DNA of 64,000 nt from Amanita rubescens (Eukaryota; Basidiomycota; Agaricomycetes; Agaricales; Amanitaceae), in assembly GCA_015039365.1 (NCBI GenBank), contig WION01000015.1, forward strand, positions 372,001-436,000, given 5' to 3'. This document shows positions 35,642-46,033 of the stretch, piece after piece (the stretch's first letter is position 1; every line of letters begins with the position of its first letter). The notes beneath the pieces were generated by a model. It did not search any database and was not told the DNA's origin. It was given only the letters and a program-made list of their open reading frames with translations. Both the position numbers and the translations under genes were made by a program.

Positions 35642-36299
35642 ACCTTCACAATGTCCGTAAAAAGCTTTCTCTCGCGTACGTATACGTGCTCTCCTCAGAC
35701 TGATATGAATCTTACTCCAACCGTAACAGCTACTGGGACCGCACATAAGACCTACTACCTGCACCTCCCTGTGGAAAATGCCAAGGTATATAAAACAAGG
35801 CAACAAGCCTCGACGGCAAGTTGCTTGTTTGTTAATTCTGGCAAAGACCAGGTCAATCCATCCGACTTAAAACTATACAAATGGTAAGTTGAATTTCCGA
35901 AAAATGTCAATACAGCGTCTGACTCGCGAATCAGCCCAATCGGTGGAAAAGTCATTGGTAATGAACGCTCCCATGTCCTTGGCTTGAAGCAATGATTGAC
36001 ATCGCCGCGCAGGACTAGCTACGAAGGACCCAAAATCTGGTTCGGACATTCCGATCATCTGGCTCGAAGTAAGCCACGCCAAGAAAGGGGTCTATTTTTC
36101 TGCGGTTTGTCTCTCTGACACTTCAAAAACATTTTCTGCGAGTGTTGAGAAAACCATTAACACTTCGGAGAAGAAGCGGCGGGCGCGTTTTGTGAAGTAC
36201 ATCAAACTACTGGAAGGCAAGGATGCAGATTACATTTGGGACTGGTGGTTGACAGGCTTTTCTGGGGTGGAGTGCTGCTTAAGGATGCACTTTAGATGA
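35642..36299 (+). CDS. Hypothetical protein
   Basis: Starts MSVKSFLSR. Exon 1 reads on through KTYYLHLPVENAKVYKTRQQ and DQVNPSDLKLYKC. A short second exon encodes PIGGKVIG after a GTAAGT...ATCAG intron, and a third begins LATKDPKSGSDIPIIWLEVS and runs without a stop to LTGFSGVECCLRMHFR at about 36299. Total about 190 residues. The splice sites keep frame. I do not recognise the family. The protein has no signal peptide or membrane segment and looks like a small globular mixed alpha/beta protein with a basic middle (EKKRRARFVKYIK). An additional intron inside the first exon is possible. Confidence 0.5.
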
Positions 36300-36410
36300 T
36301 CTAGACGATCGTGAGGCTGTCCTTCCCATATTTTCGAGTTACTTATTCATTCCGTTTTACCGCCATATATACCGTTGGCATAGCACTCATTTTGTCATAG
36401 CATTCGATTA

Positions 36411-37400
36411 TCATAATGAACTTTGGGGATACTGTGCTCCAGCCACTTCCATAAGTTCTGCCACCTCGGTATCTGAAAGCGAGAAGATTAATCTACACAT
36501 GTATATTGCGTGGATTGGCAACGTACGATCCTCCGTATGTTGCATTCGATATGCAAAAATACATGTCTTTCCTAAGCAAAAGATATTTAGCGTTTCACAA
36601 TGAGACGGAACGGTGATGCGGTGCACTAACCTGGACCGAAAATAAATTCACCTCCCAGTTGGGAAATATTGCCTTGCTTGGCAATCAAGGTAGGACGCTG
36701 AAGCGCTCGCTGAGACTTGTTAGCCTGCATTCCGGTCATTTTTTTCCTCTTCATTTACCCAGGCGCTTTCCACTGCCCGTCCGAGGAAGCTCGCCGGCAG
36801 ATACGAGCGCTTCTGTTGCCCCTTAGGAGTCCTGGCAAGTGTTTCTATGGTCATACCAAGGGCGTGATACAACTCTCTTGAGGGATCAGCAAAAATGGGG
36901 CCGGAGAAACTCGTCACCTCTACAAAACTGTTAAACCGTTTTTGACGTCCGTATATTCAAGAACACACGCGCCTGAATACCTCGAGATGGGCTCCCATTG
37001 TCCGCAACCGATGACAACTATATTGACATTGGATGCATCCAGGACGCTTTGCGGAACTTTAGCCAGCTGGCTAACATAGTTCTGGCAAGCATTGAATTGC
37101 GGTGGGGCAAATAGGCGGAGATTCCTCACCTGGCAAGTCTGAAATTCGCAGAGTCTGTAAGGTCCACCTGCAATAGTCCAATATCATACATACACCGCAG
37201 TTAAAATGACCTGACAGTGGTAATAATTCGCTCAGCTGCACTCGGTTGTTACTATTGAACGTACGAATGAATACAACGAGGGTCTTGTCCTTCTCAAACA
37301 GAGAGCCAAACTTCACTCCTTCGCCTTTAGAGTCGTAGATAGTCAGATCCGACGCTCTTGAGAGTGTTTGCTCGTCAGGTATATCCGCAGCGCTCGCCAT
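36411..37400 (-). CDS. Peroxiredoxin-like protein (AhpC/TSA, AAED1/PRXL2C type)
   Basis: Eight exons: 37265-37400, 37194-37210, 37130-37138, 36973-37081, 36759-36919, 36631-36715, 36527-36571, 36411-36472. They sum to 624 nt, 207 residues, with frame kept throughout. The thioredoxin-fold protein reads TLVVFIRHFNCGTCQNYVSQ, where the C-x2-C replaces the usual single peroxidatic Cys context, then VNIVVIGCGQWEPISRYSEV, SGPIFADPSRELYHALGMTI, KQGNISQLGGEFIFGPGKTC and YRMQHTEDHTEVAELMEVAG. The third exon is only 9 nt (Thr-Cys-Gln) and supplies the second Cys of the motif. The intron after residue Ser of ISRYS starts GC rather than GT. The family is linked to redox and metabolic control; the exact role in fungi is not settled. 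Divergent from the next gene with 63 bp between start codons. Confidence 0.85.
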
Positions 37401-37463
37401 AAGCAGAGAAGCTGCCAAGTAGATGTGACATGTGACAACAATAGTCACGTCACTGCCTCCCTC
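37401..37463. promoter_or_regulatory. Very short divergent intergenic region
   Basis: Only 63 bp separate the start codon of the peroxiredoxin-like gene (minus) from that of the membrane protein (plus). Promoters and 5' leaders must be shared or overlap the neighbouring coding regions. I see no specific factor site. Confidence 0.5.
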
Positions 37464-38737
37464 ATGGCAAGCCCTCCTGAAGCCCAGGATGCGCTGTTTC
37501 ACGATGAATCGAATTCGAAGACAACAATTCTAGACAATGTACCGCCGGAGCTTTCCAGAGCCCCGTTAAGACTACGCTATCCACCGTCTTATGCCATCGT
37601 TGGCGTGTACAGGCTTTGTACAGATAGTAATCTGTACGTGCCCATATGGGACAAGTGCAGACATGCTACGCGGCGCGGCCTAATATGTGGCGCAGTTTGG
37701 GTTCGTGCTTTTTGGCCTAAACAAAAAATCCTTTGCTCAACATTCCAATGACAGGCTGTTTTGACGTTTGACATACAACGGAAGTTCATTGAGCTGTTCT
37801 TGTCAAAGTAAGCTAGTCCTTGTAATATCATGATGAGCGGTTGAGTAGATGTGACTAGGTCGCCGCGCGTCGCTGGTTTGTCGGCAGACACCATATTTGG
37901 AGTTAAGGTTCCATTCACCGTACATACGTGTATAACGCTGTGATCATTTACGCCACGTTTCCACTGACTAATGGGTTTCGCAGATGCTGCAATACTTCTT
38001 GTCGGCTCACAGATAACGTGGATGTTACGGTTTTTTTTGTCCAAGAATTTGCGTATTTCACGGGAACGCGCATGGACACAGACCGTGATATCCCGCGGAA
38101 AGGGCCCTGAATTTTGGAAAAGCTATGTGGAGGAATGGGAGACTCCGCCCAAGATCGAAAAGTCAAATATGCCGAAGTTCCTGAGCAGTCCGCTCGGTTT
38201 GTCGATCATTAGAAGTGAGTTGCTCGCAGACGCCTGCGCTGTGTTACTAATCAATGTCCTTAACATAGTGCTATTACTACCATTTGACCTGTATCCGTTT
38301 GTGGGTATCGTCATTGTTTCCTGGTTTAAAGCACTAGGAACTGCGGAGTATCTCCATAAACCGGTATAATCTATCATTATCCCATTCTGATGTAATCTCA
38401 AGATCTCACATCTCGTAGTACTTTGAATCGAAGAAGATGACACGAGATCAAATCAAAATCTTTATAGAAGAACGGAAATGGGATTACAGGAGTAAGCAAG
38501 CTGGTGGTTTTACACAAATGAAGTTAAAGCGTATTTGCAGTCTTTGGTTTCACGGCCACGTTGTTGGAAAGGATACCGATTATTGGACTCGTGTTCTCTA
38601 TTTCAAACCGTGTTGGCGCGGCTATGTGGGCTCATGGTGTGTAAATTGCGGTCAGATATAACATTATTTAAATAAGTCCTTTAGATCTGGAGAAGATCCA
38701 GCATTTTGCTCACTTAGAACAGGAGAAAAAGCAGTGA
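37464..38737 (+). CDS. Integral membrane protein, EI24/Lds-like
   Basis: Multi-exon gene beginning MASPPEAQDAL. Exons join through GLICGAVW|AVLTFDIQRKFIELFLSK|SPRVAGLSADTIFGVK, then a segment AAILLVGSQITWMLRFFLSK. They continue with GPEFWKSYVEEWETPPKIE, MLLLPFDLYPFVGIVIVSWF, KALGTAEYLHKPYFESKKMT and RDQIKIFIEERKWDYRIFGF, and end with LLERIPIIGLVFSISNRVGA plus AMWAHDLEKIQHF, stop 38735-38737. Several hydrophobic spans with conserved GxA-x2-H-K-P-Y and W-x-Y-R-x-F-G-F segments recall the EI24/outer-spore-wall (Lds/Osw) group of fungal membrane proteins. The localisation is probably endomembrane or lipid droplet. Family name at moderate confidence. Confidence 0.65.
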
Positions 38738-39131
38738 GTTCAAGTATGGCATGCTGGGTCGTCTGCAAAGTTTGTGGCTGTCCGTGTCAGGGACTGAGGC
38801 CAGATAGCGTAACTTGGAATCAGCCTCAACAATCAATGTACTTATATCGTTACTCGTAAATATACCAGGTTGAAGATGCTGCGGGAATAATGTCCACATA
38901 CCTTACTTCTATATGCTGTGGAATTGCGTGCTTGTTCGTCACGTTGACGCGTCGAGATGAATCGCTTGCGGTTCATATCGTCATTCATTCCGCATATGAT
39001 AATAATTGATGATGCATAGACGTCGGGCACACACATCTTCCGTTGGAATACAGCAATCCTAGGCGTACCTTCATCAAACTAAAGGCCTATCTAAGCCGAC
39101 TCTGATCAAGGTCTCATTATCCAAGAATAAG
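38738..39131. other. No supported gene
   Basis: 3' flank of the membrane-protein gene. Nothing recognised. Confidence 0.4.
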
Positions 39132-39581
39132 ATGATAATCACCGCCGACTCCAAGTTGGACACGGTACCAGCGAATGTGGCACGTCACCAGACTCCTACC
39201 CCGGGCCAGTCCCACGTGGAGCGAATCATGAGTCTGGTACGTAACACTAATGATGAAGCGAGCGAGGAGTGTGTCCTCCTTTCAGAACAGTTAGGAGGAC
39301 TCGTCGTAGTGTCGAGCCTTGTTATCACAGGGAGAAGCTCGTCGGACGCTTACGTCCGTAACCAGGCACTGACACGGCTCCACTATGTTCTCCAGGTCAG
39401 ATCACCTACCAAGGGGGTTTTTTCGCGACTCTCGTACTCTTCACTGGGGTCAAACTCTTAGAGACGCCTCTGGAAATCGGGACGCAATGATCATGCTGTT
39501 GTCACGGACAATTGGTAAGTACTACGTACTCAGTGATTGAACTGTCTAATCAGCGCGTCCGCGTCGGCGCTCAAGTCTTGA
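39132..39581 (+). CDS. Hypothetical small protein
   Basis: A first exon (MIITADSKLDTVPANVARHQ and on to LTRLHYVLQ) ends at a GTCAGA donor. It can be joined to a middle exon RRLWKSGRNDHAVVTDN and a short last exon ending at a TGA at 39579-39581. The product would be about 125 residues with no recognisable domain. Support is limited to splice consistency. Confidence 0.3.
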
Positions 39582-40116
39582 AAGCTTGACGGATGCAGTA
39601 TGTAAAATTGCATGTCACGTCTATTCATATTCAAAATCTGTTTTACCCTAAGCATAGCACGTACCATACGCGCGATTACTATGTCATTAACTATGTATTC
39701 CATGTCGAAACGCAAGCGCCGAGATCCAAGTATGCCCTCGGTGATGCCGCCTTCCCTTGATTTTGTTGCAGAAGAAGATGGCTCTAAAGAATCGTCAGAG
39801 CGTTCCGGTACCCTGTGTTACTTAAAGCGAGAATTGAACCGCCGAATTATTGCACGAAACGACCAAAGTTCGTACAGGAGTATGTCTGATTAATATTTCC
39901 ATTTTTTGCTCCGAATCCGGCTGTGCGCTCAGCGACCACAACGAGATGAAGAGTTGAGAAGATTCAATTACCCCAAGCATTTCCACAAGTTTTTGAATTC
40001 GTATCCTTGCGGCGAGGATCGGCTATTTTCTGCGCCCATAATTTGTAATCAACGAAGAGAGCTTCTACTGCCGTCCTGGCTGCCAGGACCGTTAATCCAA
40101 TGACTCTATGACGATT
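39582..40116. other. No firmly supported gene
   Basis: A 93-codon plus-strand frame at 39612-39893 with a basic start (MSKRKRRDPSMPS) could be an exon, but I find no partner exons or family. Confidence 0.3.
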
Positions 40117-40338
40117 TTACAAGGGAAACACCTGAATTGAATTTTCATCTAAGTCGAACTTGTACCGTTTCCGGATGCGATCGGCGAAAGTTGGCAGAAC
40201 CCATTTGCCCACAAAGTCTTCTTCTTGGAATACACAAAAGTCTGCGGTGAAGACTTGGAGAGCGTCATGGTGATGGGACAGGCTGAGAGTTGATAATATG
40301 GGCGAATCACAGCCGCTTGCCGCCAAACCAAATTCCAC
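40117..40338 (-). pseudogene. Fragment of the 45/49-kb gene family (N-terminal exon)
   Basis: The minus strand reads FADRIRKRYKFDLDENSIQV preceded by FTADFCVFQEEDFVGKWVLP, a clear match to the first exon of the genes at 44638-45491 and 47176-49298 (FADRIRKRYNFDLDEDTIQI and FTPDFC segments). The second exon (SVNKKWA...) does not follow. An isolated remnant. Confidence 0.7.
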
Positions 40339-40599
40339 TCAAATTTAGATCAGGCACCTTCCCTGCCCTGCGTAAAAGACCGTCCAATGCTACTAATGCC
40401 CACATGCGATGATATGAGCAGTACTTATCATGTAAAAGAAAAAAGATATGAGCACTGTAGAGGTTCAAACTTCAAAGGTTGACTGGCACGTGAGTTAGAC
40501 CACGCGCTTCCCGTTGCGGCTCCCTACAACACTGGTCCCCCCGTCAGCGATCTTTGCCAGTGGGGCATCATGAACGTCCCAGCACGGGATTTGATAATA

Positions 40600-40740
40600 T
40601 ATAATCCACGTCGAGGCCAGAAAAGTTTACAAGAATACAATTTCCACCGTTAGATCTGAAAGCTTAAGAAGGGCATATAATAAGAGAAAGAAAAAGAAAA
40701 AAGGGAATGACGCTCAGTAGGGATCATCGATCATTCCGCA
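40600..40740. repeat. Copy of the 3' flank of the kinase-like gene at 47.2 kb
   Basis: A sequence with GTCGAGGCCAG, an AGTTTACA block, ATACAATTTCCACCGTTAG, then a poly-purine run and ATGACGCTCAGTA recurs in the same order at 47091-47187, just past the end of the kinase-like gene. With the fragment at 40117-40338 it shows that a whole family member was once here. Confidence 0.65.
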
Positions 40741-41056
40741 ATGAACACTGTCAGGCCCGCTTCGAACTCGATAGGGAGTAGGGTTGAAGATTGTAGGGAG
40801 CGTTGTGATTGGACAATACGCATGGTAACGAGATACCCCAAGAACGATCTGGTTTACATTTCATTTCAGATTTTCAATCTATCCATAATAGCCAGATAGC
40901 AGATAGCAGATAGCAGACGGACATGTATTTAAGTAGTAAACTCGATTGGGACGATCCCACTAACGATACTCGGTAACCCTTACCTTGCGACCATCGTGCC
41001 TTCTAGTCACCTGGCAGTACTTTTACAACAGAGGGTAACTCTCAATCCCATCCACA
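40741..41056. other. Intergenic with a short heptamer repeat
   Basis: Around 40891-40918 the unit AGATAGC occurs about three to four times in tandem. Nothing else recognised. It should hold the promoter of the next gene. Confidence 0.5.
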
Positions 41057-41988
41057 ATGCCTCTCCAAACCGATTGGTACTGGTGCAACAAATGCGGAGG
41101 CCTCTCGTTTGCGGGAAAGGCTCCTTGCGCAGCAAGGGGTATACATGATCATTCGCAAAGCGGAGACTACAGCGTGTCGATGGGTCCTCCCGCTAGCGGC
41201 GAACAAAACGGTTGGAAGTGGTGTAACAAATGTCAAGAAATGTCCTTCAGCACGACGGTCGGTTTTTGTTATGCTTGTATACTATGTTTTTAAACTCAAC
41301 TATGTCCTAGGTCGGTCCATGCCCAGGCGGTGGAATCCACGAGCAGTCGGCCAGCGGAAACTATAGTATTCCCGTCAACAACCCAAGTGCGCCCGGACAG
41401 CCGAACTGGCATTGGTGCTCCAAATGCCAGGTAATGGCATTTGCCAGTGGACCATGCATGAGCGGCGGAAATCACACTTTTAGCGGCAGTGGCATGTACA
41501 CGGTCCGAGTCGGTCTCTCTATCCCAGGAGGCCAAGATCAGTGGCGCTGGTGCAATAAGTGTCAATGCCTCGCCTTCGATGGATATTCAATCTGCACGTC
41601 TGGTGGCGCTCACACGCACGTCGGTAGCTCAAATTACAAACTCACGCACGATGAGCCCAACGCGCCTGGACAGCCTGACTGGAAGTGGTGCAACAGGTGT
41701 GTTTTTCTTTTCTTTTTTTTGAAAGTTATTGAGGGTGGGTGCAACAGGTGTTATGGATTGGCATACTCGGGAAACGGCACTGGAGTCTGTGCGCGCGGGA
41801 GCGGTGGACACAATTTTGGTGGAAGCGGCAATTATGTTCTCAGTACCGCAACTCAAGGTCAAAGCGATTGGTCGTGGTGCAGAAAGTGTCAGTTGCTTTG
41901 GTACGGCGGAGGTGCTCCCGGGGCTTGTCCAGCTGGGAGTACGCACTCCAAGGAAGGCTCTGGAAATTATATCGTTCCATTTGTTTGA
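41057..41988 (+). CDS. Six-repeat Trp/Cys-rich protein (putative zinc-ribbon-like repeats)
   Basis: Three exons starting MPLQTDWYWCNKCGG and ending SGNYIVPFV, with introns at about 41259-41311 and 41699-41749 that keep frame. The protein is six tandem units of about 45 residues with the consensus W-x-W-C-x-K-C-x2-L-x-F ... C-x2-G-G-x-H-x4-G-S-x-N-Y. Examples are WKWCNKCQEMSF, WHWCSKCQVMAF, WRWCNKCQCLAF and WSWCRKCQLLWY. Each unit has C-x2-C, one later Cys and one His, a plausible four-ligand zinc site. There is no signal peptide. Similar W-C-x-K-C repeats occur, as I recall, in bacterial (notably actinobacterial) proteins; function unknown. The intron in unit 5 splits the Arg codon of WCNRC. 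Confidence 0.75.
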
Positions 41989-43132
41989 TGACGAATGATT
42001 TATCGATGAAAGAAAAATATGATTACTTTGTACGTTTGATCGGCGCGTTTTTATATATCATTTACAGAAACGAGGCTATATAAGGGGTCAATCAGATATT
42101 AGTTCTTAAGAAGAAACACGCTCACCTAACTCTGTCAACCATCCAAACAATCGCGAATGAATGGATCCCTCGTCTCGAATACATTTAATACACCATTACA
42201 CATACCGATTTCTGAGTATTCATTGAGACGTTTTCGATTTAGCTTGTGCCTTCGGTTAAGCGGCGAGGATGGCTCGGCTCTGTGGAACGCACAGGCTGAT
42301 TCTGCTCGATCCCAGACTACATCTTCAGTACTCAATCCAAAGGATAAGGCTAAACTCCAAATCTGCAAGCACAATGTACAAGGAAATCAGTCGCAAGATC
42401 TGATGGACGTACCTAGTTACCAAGACGTACGGTCTGTCAGAAGCAATCATCCCATCTATTTATCTTCGTAAAAATCAGAAAGCCAGCACGAGGGAATCTC
42501 TCTTGTTGACGCATATGACCTGATATCATTCTCATCATCAAGTATAATTTACAAAGGATATTGTTTTGACGGTCCATAGGGAGTAGGGTAAGATTGAGAC
42601 CAATGGCTAAATAGTTTCACCCACAGCCCAGCTCTCACGGCCCTCTCCGCTCCTTCATCCCGAGCTCCGCAAAATCTCCCCGTATTCGTCGGGCAGGGAC
42701 GCATGCAGACGGCGTAGATACTTCCACCAGCGATGCGATCAACTCCAGAGACGCTGCCGGTCTCTTAACATTGTATAATGTGATTCACAGCTCCGCGATG
42801 AGTGGTGGCCCGGGGACGTCCACACGACGACTTGATGACAGGCAGTCCGGGAACGCACGACTCGATCACAGCCTGATGGTGCTCCACGATATATCCGGGA
42901 AGCGCTGACGAACGTAATGGACGTTGAAGACGACATCGGTGGCTGTGGAATATTCGTTGGCGAAGTCGATACCATTTTTGGGCAAACAAAATGGCGAAAG
43001 AGAACGCGCTTCGGAAGGAAGCATGGGACGGTGAGAGGAAGCACGTAGTACTTTCTTGACGGGGGCAGGTAGGGGAGTCCATAATAGTTGCGCTTCTGGA
43101 ATAAGTGTTTATCCTGGTCCTCGTCGCTGTCC
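41989..43132. other. No supported gene
   Basis: Short open frames on both strands, none with a recognisable pattern. Confidence 0.35.
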
Positions 43133-43800
43133 CTAGTGTTCGGCGGCTGCCCTAAACAGCGGATTGAAGAAGTCAAGCTCTAGTTTGAGGTCAACGATGA
43201 CAGTGACGATGGAATTTGATCCGTAGTGAATCTCACGAAGTGGTGGTGCATCCGCGTCCTCGTCCGAATCTTGACCGACCGCTGGAGTAAAGTAGTCAAG
43301 CGTAAACTCGACCGTGGCTGGGAGTGCTAGTGTATGAAGCGCCTTGATGTTGGCGGATTGAAGATATGTCGTCGTCGCTACGGCCTCGTTGCAGGTAATA
43401 TCAAGAACGTCGGGAAGATGAAGCATTCTGTCTGGCTTTCGGGTAAAGGAAGTACAGGAGAATTACAGCCCCACCAGCGAGCCCTAGTCATCGTCGGCCT
43501 GGGTGGCGACTAGACTGCAGGAACCGAGCTCTATCTCGCCTAGCGGCCGCTCACGGCGAGAACGTCACAAAGGGTGTTGGCTTAAGCATCTGGATCTTGA
43601 TCTCGTCCACGATAATGGCCGGATTGGAGTACTCTAGCACGAGCTCAAACCCGGCGGTCATGAGCGGAAGAGGAATGTGTCAACCGTTGGCGGAAGAGGG
43701 ACTGGGCATTGTAGCATTGAGTGAGAAAGTCCGGACTCTAGAGGTCCAGTTAATGCGCAGGGATGAAGGAGCATGGGCCGGGAATGTTAAGTGACGGGGA
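43133..43800 (-). CDS. Hypothetical protein, partly recognised exons
   Basis: Two minus-strand coding-like stretches are visible. One at 43555-43680 reads GFELVLEYSNPAIIVDEIKI then QMLKPTPFVTFSP. The other at 43133-43426 reads MLHLPDVLDITCNEAV and ends LKLELDFFNPLFRAAAEH. Both have the alternating hydrophobic pattern of beta-sandwich proteins with a repeated F/Y-x-N-P element. They may belong to one gene, but I could not place the splices and there are stops between them. No family assigned. Confidence 0.25.
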
Positions 43801-44637
43801 AAAAAGAGCGGGAGCGTAAGTCACTTGACACGGGCTCCAGGCTGTTCATGCATGGAAAAGGGTGGCGTAGTTTGAGATTCCAGGAGAGGGGTGGTGACGA
43901 AAGGGTATGTCTGCCTTCTGCTTCCTCGGGAATTGACGAGGACTCCCTTGATAATGGTTAAACAATGTAGTTGTATAGAATGAGTGAGCTTACATTTTAA
44001 AGTACAATTATCAGATGATACAACACCGCTGGCCAGTTGCGTCTATCTGAAATGCGTAGTTTAGCGTTTGAAATTGTAAAATGACGATCGTATGCGCCTA
44101 CCTTAGGCCATTCCTGTAGGATGACACTGACGACCAACTCTCGTCAAATCAACATGAGCCAGGCTCAACCAACAGTGTCTGTGCCAGCCTGAGAATCAGT
44201 CCCCCAAAAGTCGCTTTCAATATGCTCCCCGGTCCGAACTCTTTGTGCAAGAATAGGTCGTCGGTTAGTTATGTTCTCCAGCGCTTGCAGGGAAGGCTCC
44301 GAGCGTAGCTGTTCGGTCATGTAAGATGGACTGTGGATGGAGACAGTGGAAGCTAAGATGTGGAGGTGAGTCACCAGACACTACTCGGGAGGTAGGTGTA
44401 GAACTTACAGTAACCATAAGAGCGGGGAGAAATGCAGTCGATTTGGCTTTGAAATTTGATGTTCCATGATCCCCGTTACTAGTCGTCGCAATCGCTGCAT
44501 GGCGGATGCGGAACCGGATGGTGTAACGATCGAACGACCGTTTACTTTCTCACGGATATAATGTACACCTGCACGACGCGGCACAAAAATGTCACCAACG
44601 ACGATGAATCGGATGGATTAGTTTAGTTTAAACCCAC
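43801..44637. other. No supported gene
   Basis: Nothing recognised on either strand. Confidence 0.4.
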
Positions 44638-45491
44638 TTATTTAGCAGCCTGTACCTCTGTATACCTCTGCAAGTTCTCGAGATATTTCCCCCACCAACC
44701 ATCAGTACTCCATGTTAACACGTCCTGCCACAGCTCGCTGTCCTCTCGCCAGACAATTCTCATCCAGACGAGAATTCCTCTGAATGTGAAGTCAACAAAA
44801 GATACGGACCCCCATTCTTCCGGTCCTCCTTTTATAGTCCAGGAACAAACAGACTCCCTACTTTTCACAGGCGCTTGCACTTCAATAAGTTCCGATTCCT
44901 CGTCGCTGGGATCAATTGCGACGCAAGTCGGAGACGTATTTCTCTCTGCAGTGAGTCAGTGCGAGGTCACAAAGACAAAGACATTGAGAACTTACCTTCA
45001 GGCTCGACAGGGGTCGTAGCAGGCTTGGCAGCTACCGATGACGCTAAACGTAAGGTAGCAGTCACCACGAGATCAAGATGGTCAGGATTTTGATCTAGGC
45101 GGAGAAGCGTCAGAAGTTGCTTTAGATTGTATCCTAGTGGTATAAATTGGAAGCCGTCCTCAAGATTAGTAATACTCTTCGCCCATTTCTTGTTTACACT
45201 GAGAAGATTCACGGCCGTGTTGGGCTATGATATCAACGATCATCAATTCAGTTACTCTATGACAATTTTGAGATGGAGCACCATTGCAATCTGGATTGTA
45301 TCTTCATCTAGGTCAAAGTTGTACCGTTTCCGGATGCGATCAGCGAAAGTTGGTTTAATCCAGTCGCCCACGCATTTCTCCAATCCTTCTTCATGAACAC
45401 GACAAAAGTCTGGGGTGAAATAATCGTCTGAACAATTGGGGTGATAGAACACCCAGTTTATTATATCGGCCAACATGGGATTGCTGCGCAT
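44638..45491 (-). CDS. Short member of the local gene family, unknown function
   Basis: Exon 1 (MRSNPMLADIINWVFYHPN, FTPDFCRVHEEGLEK, FADRIRKRYNFDLDEDTIQI) joins exon 2 (LLSVNKKWAKSITNLEDGFQ, FIPLGYNLKQLLTLLRLDQN, PDHLDLVVTATLRLASS). The last exon begins after GGTAAG: ERNTSPTCVAIDPSDEESEL, then WTIKGGPEEWGSVSFVDFTF and stop at 44638. The first two exons are shared with the kinase-like gene at 47176-49298 and the last is not, so this is a variant with the same N-terminal ~150 residues and a different C-terminus. I do not recognise either domain. The LxxLLxxLRxDxxPxHLDLVV segment looks like a helical adaptor or ubiquitin-like element, which is only an impression. Confidence 0.55.
44815..45020 (-). 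repeat. Inverted repeat arm 1
   Basis: The reverse complement of this stretch matches 45815-46010 closely. It includes the shared CCCCTGTCGAGCCTGAAGGT start, the intron and the exon coding EESELIEVQAPVK. It lies inside the short family gene. Confidence 0.8.
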
Positions 45492-45814
45492 GCGTTAAAT
45501 TCGAGGCTGGTGGTTCGAAGAGGAAGTGACCGCGCTTTGCTGTACCAATGATTGGTAAGCGGGCATCGTATGTCACGCGTCACGCCTGTAAAATCCTGAT
45601 CCGAATACGGCACAGTTTCGTGCGCGACACGCTAGTCAACAATATTGGTATTCTGTTCGAACGTTCTGCCGAGGGTTCTTGAATCCAATTCGCCACCAAT
45701 GGGCAATTGTACAATACTGCCTTGGCGTTATATTAATTTACAAAGTGGATGGAGGCGCCGCGTCACTGTATGCGCGTGACATCAGGTACGATTAGCGTCA
45801 TCGGCAGCTGGCTA

Positions 45815-46010
45815 CGACCCCTGTCGAGCCTGAAGGTAAGTTCTCGATGCCTCTGTGACCTTGCACTACTCACTGCAGAGAGAAATACGTCTCCGACACG
45901 CGTCGCAATTGGTCTCAGCGACGAGGAATCGGAACTTATTGAAGTGCAAGCGCCTGTGAAAAAAGTAAGGAGTATGTTCCGGACTATAAAAGGAGGACCA
46001 CACTCCTAAC
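45815..46010 (+). repeat. Inverted repeat arm 2 (exon fragment of the short family gene)
   Basis: On the plus strand this reads the same donor, intron and exon (LSDEESELIEVQAPVKK) as arm 1, then breaks off around 46010, just before the next gene. It is a fragment copied in reverse orientation about 0.8 kb away. Confidence 0.8.
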
Positions 46011-46033
46011 GCGCACCTCTCGCTCTTAGTGCA

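Noticed and set aside
40891..40918. AGATAGC tandem repeat
   Set aside because: A very short microsatellite; no sign of a CRISPR-like or regulatory array, and CRISPR is not expected in a fungal nucleus.
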